Part shown: positions 1 to 8,330 of the stretch, one piece after another
Numbering within the stretch: position 1 is the stretch's first letter
Layout of the letters: every line of letters starts with the position of its first letter
Assembly (NCBI RefSeq): GCF_029016285.1
Contig: NZ_CP091975.1
Coordinates: 186,001 to 250,000, forward strand
Origin: Vibrio sp. DW001
Lineage (GTDB): Bacteria; Pseudomonadota; Gammaproteobacteria; Enterobacterales; Vibrionaceae
Length of the DNA stretch: 64,000 nt
Direction: 5' to 3'
Translations under genes and position numbers: made by a program
The notes under the pieces: generated by a model
Told to the model about the DNA's origin: nothing
Databases searched by the model: none
Seen by the model: the letters and a program-made list of their open reading frames with translations, nothing else

Positions 1-539
1 ATAAGATGAATCTGTTTAGAAGCCATGGTGTGACTCGAGATCCTGATCTAATGGAAGGTGAGTCTCATGGTGGTTGGTACTATGAGCAGGTAGAACTTGG
101 CTATAATTATAGAATGACAGAGTTACAAGCGGCTTTAGGTGTTTCTCAGATGGAGCGTTTGAGTGCTTTTGTTAGTGAGAGACACAAGCTCGCAAACAAG
201 TACTATCAGCTTTTGTCGGGTTTACCCATCGTGCTTCCAATCCAATTAGAAGGTACCTATTCGGGGCTGCATCTGTATGTTATTCGCCTAAAACTTGATG
301 AGATATCTAAAACCCATTTGCAGGTATTTAACGAACTGCGAGAAAAAGGCATTGGTGTTAATCTTCACTATATCCCGGTACATACTCAACCGTATTATCA
401 AAAAATGGGCTTTAAGTGGGGGGATTTTCCTGAATCAGAACGTTACTATCAAGAAGCGATATCTTTGCCTATGTTCCATTTGATGTCAGAAGATCAACAA
501 AGTGACGTCGTTACTGCCATTAAAGAGACCCTAAAATGA
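1..539 (+). CDS. pseC: PseC-type sugar nucleotide aminotransferase, 3' part
   Basis: The gene enters from the left edge; the visible part is the C-terminal half of a DegT/DnrJ/EryC1 PLP aminotransferase, without the PLP lysine region. The stretches LFRSHGVTRDP, GYNYRMTELQAALG and GVNLHYIPVHTQPYY are typical of PseC, which aminates UDP-4-keto-6-deoxy-L-AltNAc in pseudaminic acid synthesis. The stop overlaps the next start (ATGA at 536-539), so the two are translationally coupled. A legionaminic-type aminotransferase of the same family cannot be excluded, but PseG, PseH and PseI homologues follow directly. The PseB dehydratase that should precede it would lie outside the window. Confidence 0.85.
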   Translation, partial: KMNLFRSHGVTRDPDLMEGESHGGWYYEQVELGYNYRMTELQAALGVSQMERLSAFVSERHKLANKYYQLLSGLPIVLPIQLEGTYSGLHLYVIRLKLDEISKTHLQVFNELREKGIGVNLHYIPVHTQPYYQKMGFKWGDFPESERYYQEAISLPMFHLMSEDQQSDVVTAIKETLK

Positions 540-2149
540 AAGTCGTCGTTGGGCTGCAAGCAAGAACAAACTCTAGCCGTCTTCCGGGAAAAGTGTTGTT
601 ACCGATTGGAGGGATGCCTTTATCGGTACTCGCTGCGAAAAGAGCGGTTAATAATAAACAATTTGATCTTAAAGTTCTTACCTCTGAAGAAGCAACGGAT
701 GATCACTTATGTCATACGTTAGAGTCTCACAACGTCCCTTATTTTCGAGGGAGTTTAAATAATGTATTAGATCGGTTTGTTAAAGCGTTTTCAGAATATG
801 ACGATGAAACGATAGTGGTTCGTTTAACGGCCGATAATGTTGTCCCAGATGCAGAATTCATTGCTGAAGTTATTCAAGAGCTTATAGGTTCGTCATTAAT
901 GTATCTTTGTGCAAACGGAGAAGCCTCTGGCCTTCCTTATGGTATGTCTGTAGAGGTTACCTACCTGTCTTGTCTACGTGAAGCGAATGCGTCGACCTCT
1001 GACGCTTTTGACCAAGAGCATGTAACCCCTTACGTACGCCACAAATATGGAGACCGCTATTTAACCACCTATGCTGACAAGCAATTAGGTCACCTGCGTT
1101 GTACTGTAGACAGCTTTGATGACTATATACACATGTCTACATTATTCGACTCAATTGAAAATCCTTTGGATGTGTCTTGTTGGGAACTGGTCGATAGGTT
1201 GAAAGCGGATTTTAAGGGAGTAGGCAAGGCTGAAAAGCTTGTATTGGGAAGTGTTCAATTAGGTCTTAACTATGGTATCAATAATGATGCTGGCCAACCG
1301 AATATAGAACAGGCTCATGACATGTTGTCTAGCGCGATTAATTTAGGCGTTTCCTATATCGATACCGCTCGAGCTTACGGTGAAAGTGAAGCTGTAATCG
1401 GTAAGTGGTTAACACAAGGTTGGCAAGGTCGACAGACCGTCATCACGAAATTAGATCCGCTTGCAACGATAAATGAAAATACCAGTGAAGCATTAGTGCA
1501 AAATCTGGTCGAAAATTCCGTTTTACGTTCTTGTAAAAATCTAAAACTAGATAAGCTAGATGTATTGATGTTACACAGAACATCTCATATTACGGCATTT
1601 AATGGTGTGATTTTTGAGAAACTGAAAGCCCTCAAATCTGAAGGTTATATTGAAAAACTAGGTGCATCTGTGCAATCGGCACAGGAACTGGAGCTCGCAC
1701 TTTCTAACGCTGATATTTCAATCATCCAATTGCCATTTAACATACTTGACTATCGTTGGAATGACTTAATTCCTCTGATTCTTCAAGAGAAGAAAAAACG
1801 TGACCTTATTATTCATGTAAGAAGTGTTTTTCTACAAGGGCTACTGTTAACGGATAAAAAAGAGCTTTGGGCAAAGGCATGTGATAATCAAACAGAAATA
1901 CCAGATTGGCTAAAAAGACACGTTGAAGAAACCAACTCTAACAATGTACATCAACTCTGTATTCGCTACGTTTTGTCTCAAATTTGGATTGATGGGTTAG
2001 TGTTAGGGAGTGACAATGTTGAGCAAGTTATTGAGAATGCCAACATGATGGCGCTTCCGGCATTAAGTGTTACGCAACTTGGTTCTATTGATACCTCTCG
2101 ACCTGAAAGTATAAATGACAAGCTTCTGAACCCAGCGTTGTGGACATAA
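536..2149 (+). CDS. SpsF-type cytidylyltransferase fused to aldo/keto reductase
   Basis: A 537-residue two-domain protein. Residues 1 to about 230 are an SpsF-like nucleotidyltransferase (LQARTNSSRLPGKVL near the start, HVTPYVRHK later), a candidate for CMP activation of the nonulosonic acid in place of a classical PseF. Residues about 235-537 are an aldo/keto reductase: LGSVQLGLNYG, then DTARAYG with the catalytic Asp and Tyr, ITKL with the Lys and LMLHRTS with the His, so the catalytic tetrad looks complete. The AKR substrate is unknown; a ketone of the sugar or of its side chain is possible. It overlaps pseC by 4 bases and touches the downstream SDR gene (TAATG). Confidence 0.8.
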   Translation: MKVVVGLQARTNSSRLPGKVLLPIGGMPLSVLAAKRAVNNKQFDLKVLTSEEATDDHLCHTLESHNVPYFRGSLNNVLDRFVKAFSEYDDETIVVRLTADNVVPDAEFIAEVIQELIGSSLMYLCANGEASGLPYGMSVEVTYLSCLREANASTSDAFDQEHVTPYVRHKYGDRYLTTYADKQLGHLRCTVDSFDDYIHMSTLFDSIENPLDVSCWELVDRLKADFKGVGKAEKLVLGSVQLGLNYGINNDAGQPNIEQAHDMLSSAINLGVSYIDTARAYGESEAVIGKWLTQGWQGRQTVITKLDPLATINENTSEALVQNLVENSVLRSCKNLKLDKLDVLMLHRTSHITAFNGVIFEKLKALKSEGYIEKLGASVQSAQELELALSNADISIIQLPFNILDYRWNDLIPLILQEKKKRDLIIHVRSVFLQGLLLTDKKELWAKACDNQTEIPDWLKRHVEETNSNNVHQLCIRYVLSQIWIDGLVLGSDNVEQVIENANMMALPALSVTQLGSIDTSRPESINDKLLNPALWT

Positions 2150-2937
2150 TGAACGAGAATAATATGTTTGATTTAAAAGAAATAACCGTATTAGTTACGG
2201 GTGCCACTGGATACCTTGGTAAAGAAATGTGTATCGGCTTAGCTTCATCAGGAGCGAAGGTACTTGTGAACTCTAGGAACAAAGAGAATGCGAATAGAAC
2301 GATCTCGGAACTAGCCGAATTAGGATATAGCGCAGAAGCGGCTGTTTTTGATGTCACCGATACCCATTCTATCAATCAGTTCTTCGCTCAATATAAAGGC
2401 ACTCTGGCCGTCATTATAAACAATGCGTATGCAGGTAAGGGCGGTACAATTGAATGCAGTGAAGGCAGCGATTTTACCAATGCTTATAAAATAACAGTAG
2501 AGTCAGCCAACAATCTATTTCAGGTGGCATTGCCACTGTTAAGAGCGTCTGTAAAACGTGTTGGATACGCATCTGTTGTTAATATTTCTTCTATGTATGG
2601 TTGTGTTTCCCCAGATTTAGGTATCTACAATACCGCCGAAGGTACTAACCCACCGTTTTATGGCGCTGCGAAAGCCGCTCTAATTCAGTGGAGTAAATAT
2701 GGTGCCTGCGAGTTTGGAAAGGAAAATATTCGCTTTAACAGCATATCACCTGGGCCTTTTCCAAATATAGCGAATAACGCTGAACCATTTTTGAACGTTC
2801 TGGCAAACAAAGTGCCTATGAAAAGAGTAGGAACTCCAGAAGAGATCCAAGGGCCAGTTGTTTTCTTGGCAAGCAAGGCGAGCTCTTACGTCAACGGTTG
2901 TAACTTGGCTGTTGATGGTGGTTGGACGGCTTGGTAA
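2149..2937 (+). CDS. SDR family oxidoreductase of the nonulosonic acid operon
   Basis: A 262-residue classical short-chain dehydrogenase. VTGATGYLGKEM is the dinucleotide-binding motif, NISSMYG holds the catalytic Ser, FYGAAKAAL the Tyr-x3-Lys pair, and the end NLAVDGGWTAW is the usual FabG-like C-terminus. The ATG at 2149 overlaps the upstream stop (TAATG) and is preferred over a GTG 9 bases upstream. With the AKR next door it could interconvert the configuration of a carbon by oxidation and reduction; PtmA of legionaminic clusters is a comparable SDR. The exact substrate is not deducible. A 200-bp repeat region separates it from pseG. Confidence 0.8.
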   Translation: MNENNMFDLKEITVLVTGATGYLGKEMCIGLASSGAKVLVNSRNKENANRTISELAELGYSAEAAVFDVTDTHSINQFFAQYKGTLAVIINNAYAGKGGTIECSEGSDFTNAYKITVESANNLFQVALPLLRASVKRVGYASVVNISSMYGCVSPDLGIYNTAEGTNPPFYGAAKAALIQWSKYGACEFGKENIRFNSISPGPFPNIANNAEPFLNVLANKVPMKRVGTPEEIQGPVVFLASKASSYVNGCNLAVDGGWTAW

Positions 2938-2987
2938 TAATAAGCCTTTATTTATGCCCGAAGGACGTTAAGTACAAACCGATTAGC

Positions 2988-3110
2988 GTCATCCCCACGA
3001 AAGTTGGGATCTGATTCCACCAAGATTCCCGTTTTCACGGGAATGACGAAGGGGTTGGTTAAGGTTATTAGAACCTGTCATCCTCACGAAAGTGAGGGTC
3101 TAATCCCACC
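2988..3110. repeat. Composite palindromic repeat (one full and one half copy)
   Basis: One full copy of the dispersed repeat lies at 2988-3048: a small hairpin (CCCCACGAAAGTTGGG, one mismatch), a short linker and a second hairpin (ATTCCCGTTTTCACGGGAAT), bounded by GTCAT and ATGAC so that the whole unit is palindromic. A second half copy (CCTCACGAAAGTGAGG) lies at 3077-3110. Related copies occur near 8.27, 47.1, 50.9-51.9 and 53.5 kb. They always sit between genes. Confidence 0.85.
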
Positions 3111-3130
3111 TTATCTGCAGGTGGTTTTTT
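3106..3130 (+). terminator. Terminator-like hairpin before pseG
   Basis: CCACCT (3106-3111) and AGGTGG (3119-3124) form a 6-bp stem with a 7-base loop, followed directly by six T (3125-3130). It lies only some 30 bases before the pseG start, inside what would otherwise be one operon, so it may weaken read-through from the upstream genes. It appears to be part of, or adjacent to, the inserted repeat. Confidence 0.5.
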
Positions 3131-3156
3131 ACTTCTTTTAATGGTTGAGGTTGAAT

Positions 3157-4287
3157 GTGTTATTTGGATGTAGAGTCGATGCCTCATTAAAAATGGGCAC
3201 GGGACACGTGTACCGCACGCTTACATTAGCGAACCAACTTAGATTAGAAGGCCACGAAGTGGTCTTTTTCTGTAGAAAAATGCCAGGAAACTTGATTGAG
3301 ATGCTTAAGACGCAGCATCAAGTTGTGCCCTTGTCGGTTAAAGAAAATGTTAACTTATCGAATGAAAAGCATTGCCCGCATGCCGCTTGGCTAGAAGTCA
3401 GTTATAAAGAGGAAATCGATCAGATAACTGAGGCGATACAAGCTTACCTATCAACAAGTTCGTCCACCAAATTTGATTGGATTATTGCTGATAATTACGC
3501 GATTGAACATCAATGGCATTCAGCAGTTAGGCCGTTTACTCGACATATTATGCAGATCGATGATTTGGCTGACCGGGTGCATGAATGCGATTTACTACTT
3601 GATCAAAATTTCTATATTAACGGTTCAAGTCGCTATAGCGGTCTAGTCCCTCAGGCATCAATGTTATTAACTGGACCATCTTTTGCTTTGCTTCGCCCAG
3701 AATTTAAATCAGTAAGGGATGAGCTTCAAGACTACTCGTCAAGATATGACATTAGAAATGTGGTTCTATTTTTTGGTGGTATTGATATTGGCAACGAGAC
3801 AGAAAAAGCACTTTCCGGTTTATTAGATGTTCCAGATAATAATGATCATTTTGATGTCATTGTTGGGATGAATAACCCGAATATTGAGTCGCTCAAAAAG
3901 TTGATAAAAAATAACAGCGACCGAGTGGATTTACATATCCAAGTTTCTAATATGATGGACTATTTTTCAAATTCGTATCTTTATGTGGGCGCGGTAGGCG
4001 CGACGACATGGGAGCGATGTGTATTGGCATTGCCCGGTATCGTTTGTTCCGTCGCAGATAATCAAACACAATTGGCGAAAGATTTGAATGAAGTGAATGG
4101 GCATAACTTTTTAGGGTTGAGCGAAACGCTTTCTTCCAACGACTATAAAAGGGCTTATGAATCATTTAAATCAAATTATGTTGCTCTATATACGCAATCT
4201 GAAATTTGTGCGGAAATGATTGATGGAATTGGCTGTCAAAAAGTGTGTAAAGAATTAATTGAGATGTCAGAAAATGAAAAACTATAG
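3157..4287 (+). CDS. pseG: PseG-type UDP-sugar hydrolase
   Basis: Resembles UDP-2,4-diacetamido-2,4,6-trideoxy-beta-L-altropyranose hydrolase, a GT-B fold enzyme that releases UDP before condensation with PEP. Visible are CRVDASLKMGTGHVYRTLTLA at the N-terminus (the conserved GTGHV-R), FFGGIDIGNETEKAL in the middle and VGAVGATTWERCVLALP near the nucleotide site. There is no in-frame ATG at the proper place: GTG at 3157, with GAGG 6 bases upstream, gives 376 residues; TTG at 3145 or 3151 is the alternative. The 3' end overlaps the next gene by 14 bases. A repeat with a terminator-like hairpin lies just upstream. Confidence 0.85.
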   Translation: MLFGCRVDASLKMGTGHVYRTLTLANQLRLEGHEVVFFCRKMPGNLIEMLKTQHQVVPLSVKENVNLSNEKHCPHAAWLEVSYKEEIDQITEAIQAYLSTSSSTKFDWIIADNYAIEHQWHSAVRPFTRHIMQIDDLADRVHECDLLLDQNFYINGSSRYSGLVPQASMLLTGPSFALLRPEFKSVRDELQDYSSRYDIRNVVLFFGGIDIGNETEKALSGLLDVPDNNDHFDVIVGMNNPNIESLKKLIKNNSDRVDLHIQVSNMMDYFSNSYLYVGAVGATTWERCVLALPGIVCSVADNQTQLAKDLNEVNGHNFLGLSETLSSNDYKRAYESFKSNYVALYTQSEICAEMIDGIGCQKVCKELIEMSENEKL

Positions 4288-6466
4288 AATTCGTCCTGCT
4301 GTTGAAGCCGATAAATGGATGGTCTTAGAATGGCGCAATCATCAGGATGTAAGATCGGTGATGCTGACAGACCACCTTATCTCTAAAGATGAACATTCTG
4401 GATGGTGGGATAAAACCATGCAGATGAAAGAGCGGGAAATCCTGGTCTTTGAGAGCAATGACAAGCCGGTAGGTGTGGTGACTATTTATGAGCGAGATAT
4501 CAAGAGCGCGACAGCATGGTGGGGGTTTTATTTAGATAATGCCAACCTAGACCAATCAGAGCGCACCTCGGTGTGGCTAGAGTTAGAGCAGGCTGTGATT
4601 GGCTACGCAGATAAAACGCTGAAACTGCATGAATTGTATTGTGAGTCATTGAAAGATAATCAACTTGCTTGGATCCTGCATAGGAAGTGCGGTTTTACGA
4701 AATGCCAAGCACCAGATTCAGCTACTGAGACGGGCAAGGAAGTGGTGTATATGAAATACGAATACCCACATAATCGAATAGATTCAAGAGCGAGTCTTTA
4801 TCTGTTTGCTTCTCATAATACGGATTTTTTAGCCGATAAACTTCGTAGAGAATGCGAAATCTACCCTCAATTCCCTTATCAGGTGAAGCAGAGCGAGTTT
4901 GGTCGCTATATGCTTGATCTGCTTGACCCAAATAATCGAGAGTTAAACGTAGACGATGCCGCGTATTTGTTCATCGAGCGCGTAGAGGATTTTTACCCCG
5001 ATATATATACCACGTCGACGTATGACGCCCTGATCAGCATAGAAGAAAGAGTAACGCAGTATATTGAATTTATTGCGCAATTGGCTTCCAGTAGAAAAAA
5101 TCCTATCTATGTTGCCGATTTTTCTTTGCAGAAAGGGTACCCGCACACATTGTCAGAAAGGCTCTCAGGTTCTGAATTGGATAGTTTGATCGCCACTTGG
5201 AACCAACGTTTGTATCAGCTGGTGGCCGAAAACGGGATACATATTATTCCTTATAGTGATCAAATCAGAAGACACGGCTCCGCTAGCTCTTTTTCCAATA
5301 AATTCTGGTATGTAGCAAGAGCGCCTTTTAGTGCTCAGTATTTGCAAGCGTATTCGAAGGCTATTATTGGCAGTGTGATGGCTTCAAATGTATTAACAGC
5401 AAGAGCATTAGTTCTCGACCTTGATAACACCCTTTGGGGTGGCATCATCGGCGATGATGGAATGGAAGGTATCGCACTTGGTGGTGATTACCCCGGTAAT
5501 ATCTATCGGGATCTTCAATCATTATTCCTATCACTTAAAGAGAAAGGTATTTTGCTTACGGTATGCAGTAAGAATACGGAAAGTGTCGCATTAGAAGCGA
5601 TTGAAAAGCATACCAATATGCGTTTACGTAAAGATGATTTTGTAACCTGGAGAATTAACTGGGAAAGCAAAGCTTCGAATATTCAAGCATTAGCACAAGA
5701 GCTTAATCTTGGTGAGTCTTCATTATGTTTTATCGATGATAATCCAGTAGAAAGGGCAGAAGTAAGACGCCACCTACCCAATGTTTTTGTCCCTGAGTTA
5801 CCCGAAGACCCTGCAGAATGGTTTGAGTTTATCTCACAGTTGCCAGAATTATGGGTAGCAAGTGTGAATGATTCTGATAAGCGCCGAGCGGAATTATATA
5901 AAAAACGAGTCAATATTAAAAAAGCAGAATCGAGCTTTGGAGATAGAGAGAGTTTTTTGAAAAGTTTAGAGATGGAAGCTCGATTGGAATCTTTAAATGC
6001 CGACAATTTTGACCGCACGTATCAGCTGTTTAGCAAGACAAATCAATTTAATACCACCACGACAAGGTACAGTAAAGAGCAGCTTAAAGCGTACTCTGAT
6101 AGTGAGAACTCTATGGTTATTCACGTCAAGACCAAAGACAAATACTCGTCTGATTTTGAAGGCGTAGCAGCCTTAGTCGTTCATATAACAGAGTCATTGT
6201 GGACGATAGATAATTTTGTTATGTCCTGCAGAGTGATGGGGCGAGATATTGAAAAAGCGATACTGTCAAAACTGCTTGAAAAGGCGATGCAGTCTGGCGT
6301 TCAACAGGTAGAAGGTCGTTTTATTGCGAGTAAGAAAAACATGCCAGTAGAATCACTGTATTCGACGAATAGTTTTCAGAAAGCGAATGAAAAATGGCTG
6401 TTTAGTCTTACCCAAGACAATATTCAAAGCTATGATCAGATTATTAAGTCCGACTGGGTTAATTAA
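4274..6466 (+). CDS. PseH-like acetyltransferase fused to FkbH-like acyl loader
   Basis: A 730-residue fusion. Residues 1 to about 165 are a GNAT domain like PseH, the N-acetyltransferase acting on the 4-amino-altrosamine sugar nucleotide. Residues about 175-730 are an FkbH-family protein: an N-terminal region, a HAD domain with VLDLDNTLWGG (Asp382, Asp384) and LTVCSKN (Cys431), and a C-terminal GNAT-like part with KTNQFNTTT. Characterised FkbH proteins take a glyceryl unit from 1,3-bisphosphoglycerate onto an ACP through this cysteine. The next gene encodes an ACP domain. The inference is that an acyl group carried by ACP, rather than only acetyl-CoA, is attached to the sugar amine. The ATG at 4274 is preferred over an upstream TTG at 4259 lying inside pseG. 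Confidence 0.85.
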   Translation: MKNYRIRPAVEADKWMVLEWRNHQDVRSVMLTDHLISKDEHSGWWDKTMQMKEREILVFESNDKPVGVVTIYERDIKSATAWWGFYLDNANLDQSERTSVWLELEQAVIGYADKTLKLHELYCESLKDNQLAWILHRKCGFTKCQAPDSATETGKEVVYMKYEYPHNRIDSRASLYLFASHNTDFLADKLRRECEIYPQFPYQVKQSEFGRYMLDLLDPNNRELNVDDAAYLFIERVEDFYPDIYTTSTYDALISIEERVTQYIEFIAQLASSRKNPIYVADFSLQKGYPHTLSERLSGSELDSLIATWNQRLYQLVAENGIHIIPYSDQIRRHGSASSFSNKFWYVARAPFSAQYLQAYSKAIIGSVMASNVLTARALVLDLDNTLWGGIIGDDGMEGIALGGDYPGNIYRDLQSLFLSLKEKGILLTVCSKNTESVALEAIEKHTNMRLRKDDFVTWRINWESKASNIQALAQELNLGESSLCFIDDNPVERAEVRRHLPNVFVPELPEDPAEWFEFISQLPELWVASVNDSDKRRAELYKKRVNIKKAESSFGDRESFLKSLEMEARLESLNADNFDRTYQLFSKTNQFNTTTTRYSKEQLKAYSDSENSMVIHVKTKDKYSSDFEGVAALVVHITESLWTIDNFVMSCRVMGRDIEKAILSKLLEKAMQSGVQQVEGRFIASKKNMPVESLYSTNSFQKANEKWLFSLTQDNIQSYDQIIKSDWVN

Positions 6467-6477
6467 GGAGTAATAAA

Positions 6478-7185
6478 GTGGATCCCTTGTTTTCAACTAT
6501 TGGCGTGTTACATGTCGATCATTATGCAGTAACAACGTTAAATCTAGAAAAAACCTTGAGAGACTTCTTATCTATTCCAGGGAGTAAGCTTCTACGTGGG
6601 CCGGGAAAAAACCCAGCCCAAGGTGTTTATTATGCATTCGTGGAGCTGAACGGGATGGGAACGGTTGAAATATTGTCCCCGTTGAATGATAAATCACCTA
6701 TCTTAAGCCATATTAAACAGGGTAGCGGGGCGTATCATCTTTGTTATGCGGTGGCAGATATTGAAGTCGCGGTGACCAAAGCTCAAGAAAGTAACGCTAA
6801 GCTAGTTGTTGAACCCAGAGCGGATGGTGCCTTCGATGGCCGAAGAGTCGCTTTTTTAATCCATCCCGATCACGGCTTGTTTGAGGTGCTAGAAGCCTAT
6901 CCACCGTCTTTTGAGCGATTGTCACCGGTGATAACACCAGTTAATTCAAATGAGGCAGAGGCTTCAGAGCAGGTGCTCACGGTTTACAATCAAGTGATGG
7001 AAACGAACTATAGTGATATGGGCGAAGTATCAATGAAGGTATGCACCGAGTGGGACTCATTCAAACATCTATTATTAATAATGGAGATTGAGAAACAGTT
7101 CGAGATAAGTATACCTGCGAGTCAGATGTCTGAGCTTGATGATTTGGCCAAGATAAATCGCTACATTGATAGCAAATTAAAATAG
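6478..7185 (+). CDS. VOC (methylmalonyl-CoA epimerase-like) domain fused to acyl carrier protein
   Basis: A 235-residue protein. Residues 5 to about 145 are a vicinal-oxygen-chelate fold like methylmalonyl-CoA epimerase: GVLHVDHYAV (His12, His15), AYHLCYAV and GLFEVLEAY hold the expected metal ligands. Residues about 165-235 resemble an acyl carrier protein; EWDSFKHLLLIMEIEKQFEI contains Asp193-Ser194, the expected phosphopantetheine site. The start is GTG with a strong AAGGAG seven bases upstream. It stands directly after the FkbH gene, so the ACP is the likely acceptor of the FkbH-loaded acyl group and the VOC part may epimerise or otherwise modify it. This role is inferred. Confidence 0.75.
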   Translation: MDPLFSTIGVLHVDHYAVTTLNLEKTLRDFLSIPGSKLLRGPGKNPAQGVYYAFVELNGMGTVEILSPLNDKSPILSHIKQGSGAYHLCYAVADIEVAVTKAQESNAKLVVEPRADGAFDGRRVAFLIHPDHGLFEVLEAYPPSFERLSPVITPVNSNEAEASEQVLTVYNQVMETNYSDMGEVSMKVCTEWDSFKHLLLIMEIEKQFEISIPASQMSELDDLAKINRYIDSKLK

Positions 7186-7195
7186 AGAATAAAAT

Positions 7196-8233
7196 ATGCA
7201 AATTGCAGGTAGAAAGATTGGTGCGGGACATAAACCATATATCATCGCAGAAATGTCGGGTAATCATAATGGTGATATTAAAAGGGCGATAGAGCTCATC
7301 AAAGCTGCAAAAGAAGCGGGCGCAGATGCGGTCAAACTGCAAACGTATACCGCAGACACGATCACCATCGACCACGATGGTGATGAATTTCTGATCAAAG
7401 GTGGTTTGTGGAATGGGTCTCGACTATACGACTTATATCAAGATGCCCATACACCTTGGGATTGGCATAAGGTATTGTTTGATGAAGCAAAAAAACTAGG
7501 TATTACAATATTTAGCTCTCCTTTTGACCATACTGCAGTCGATTTTTTGCAAGCACTTGATGCTCCGGCTTACAAAATAGCTTCGTTCGAGCTCATCGAT
7601 CTACCATTAATCAGAAAAGTAGCGTCAACAGGCAAACCCATCATTATGTCGACGGGGAATGCGAACCTAGCGGAAATTGAAGAAGCCGTATTAGCCGCGA
7701 AAGGCGCCGGCGCAAAAGAGTTAGTATTACTGCATTGTACAAGTGGTTACCCGACACCCGCCGATCAAGCGAACATCTCGACGATGTCTGTAATGAGAGG
7801 GGCGTTTAACTGCGAGGTTGGTTTATCCGACCATACCATGGGTATTGGTGTTTCGATTGCCGCCGTTGCACTTGGGGCGTGTGTCATTGAAAAGCACTTC
7901 ACTCTAGCAAGAGCGGATGGTGGCCCTGACTCTGCATTCTCATTGGAAAAAGAAGAGTTAAAGTCTTTAGTCGATAACTGTGCGATGGCATTTGAGTCGT
8001 TAGGTCAGCCTAACTTTATTAGTACCGAAGCAGAATCTCAAACGAAACCTCATCGCCGCTCATTGTACATAGTTAAAGACATAGCAAAAGGTGAGATATT
8101 TACTGATGAGCATGTCAGGTCGATTCGACCGGGAAATGGCATACTACCCAAATACCTTGATGATGTTATAGGTAGTACAGCAACGGAAGACCTAACGTTT
8201 GGTACGCCGTTAAAATTTGGGCATTTTAAGTAA
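7196..8233 (+). CDS. pseI: Pseudaminic acid synthase (NeuB family)
   Basis: A 345-residue NeuB/PseI-type synthase that condenses the freed 2,4-diamido sugar with phosphoenolpyruvate to give the nine-carbon acid. The N-terminal TIM-barrel part shows IAEMSGNHNG, DAVKLQTYT and IMSTGNANL, plus VGLSDHTMG and VIEKHFTLAR later. Residues from about 285 form the SAF (antifreeze-like) domain (HRRSLYIVKDIAKGE). Length and domain order are normal. It is the last gene of the plus-strand nonulosonic operon. GNHNG and the PseG/PseH neighbours favour pseudaminate over legionaminate or sialic acid. Confidence 0.9.
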   Translation: MQIAGRKIGAGHKPYIIAEMSGNHNGDIKRAIELIKAAKEAGADAVKLQTYTADTITIDHDGDEFLIKGGLWNGSRLYDLYQDAHTPWDWHKVLFDEAKKLGITIFSSPFDHTAVDFLQALDAPAYKIASFELIDLPLIRKVASTGKPIIMSTGNANLAEIEEAVLAAKGAGAKELVLLHCTSGYPTPADQANISTMSVMRGAFNCEVGLSDHTMGIGVSIAAVALGACVIEKHFTLARADGGPDSAFSLEKEELKSLVDNCAMAFESLGQPNFISTEAESQTKPHRRSLYIVKDIAKGEIFTDEHVRSIRPGNGILPKYLDDVIGSTATEDLTFGTPLKFGHFK

Positions 8234-8266
8234 GTACTCAATCCGTTGTCATTCCTGCGGCCCCTC

Positions 8267-8292
8267 GTCATCCCCACTAAAGTGGGGATCTG
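8267..8292. repeat. Half copy of palindromic repeat between convergent genes
   Basis: GTCAT followed by CCCCACTAAAGTGGGG (8272-8287), a perfect 6-bp stem with a 4-base loop, then ATCTGGTTTT. It matches the first half of the dispersed composite palindrome. Placed between pseI (+) and the glycosyltransferase gene (-), it could act as a shared weak terminator. Confidence 0.65.
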
Positions 8293-8330
8293 GTTTTACG
8301 AAGCGAATCAATTGAGGCCTCGAGCGTTAA

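Noticed and set aside
3141..3173. ATG at 3141 as the pseG start
   Set aside because: It is in another frame and reaches a stop after ten codons; GTG 3157 with GAGG upstream fits better.
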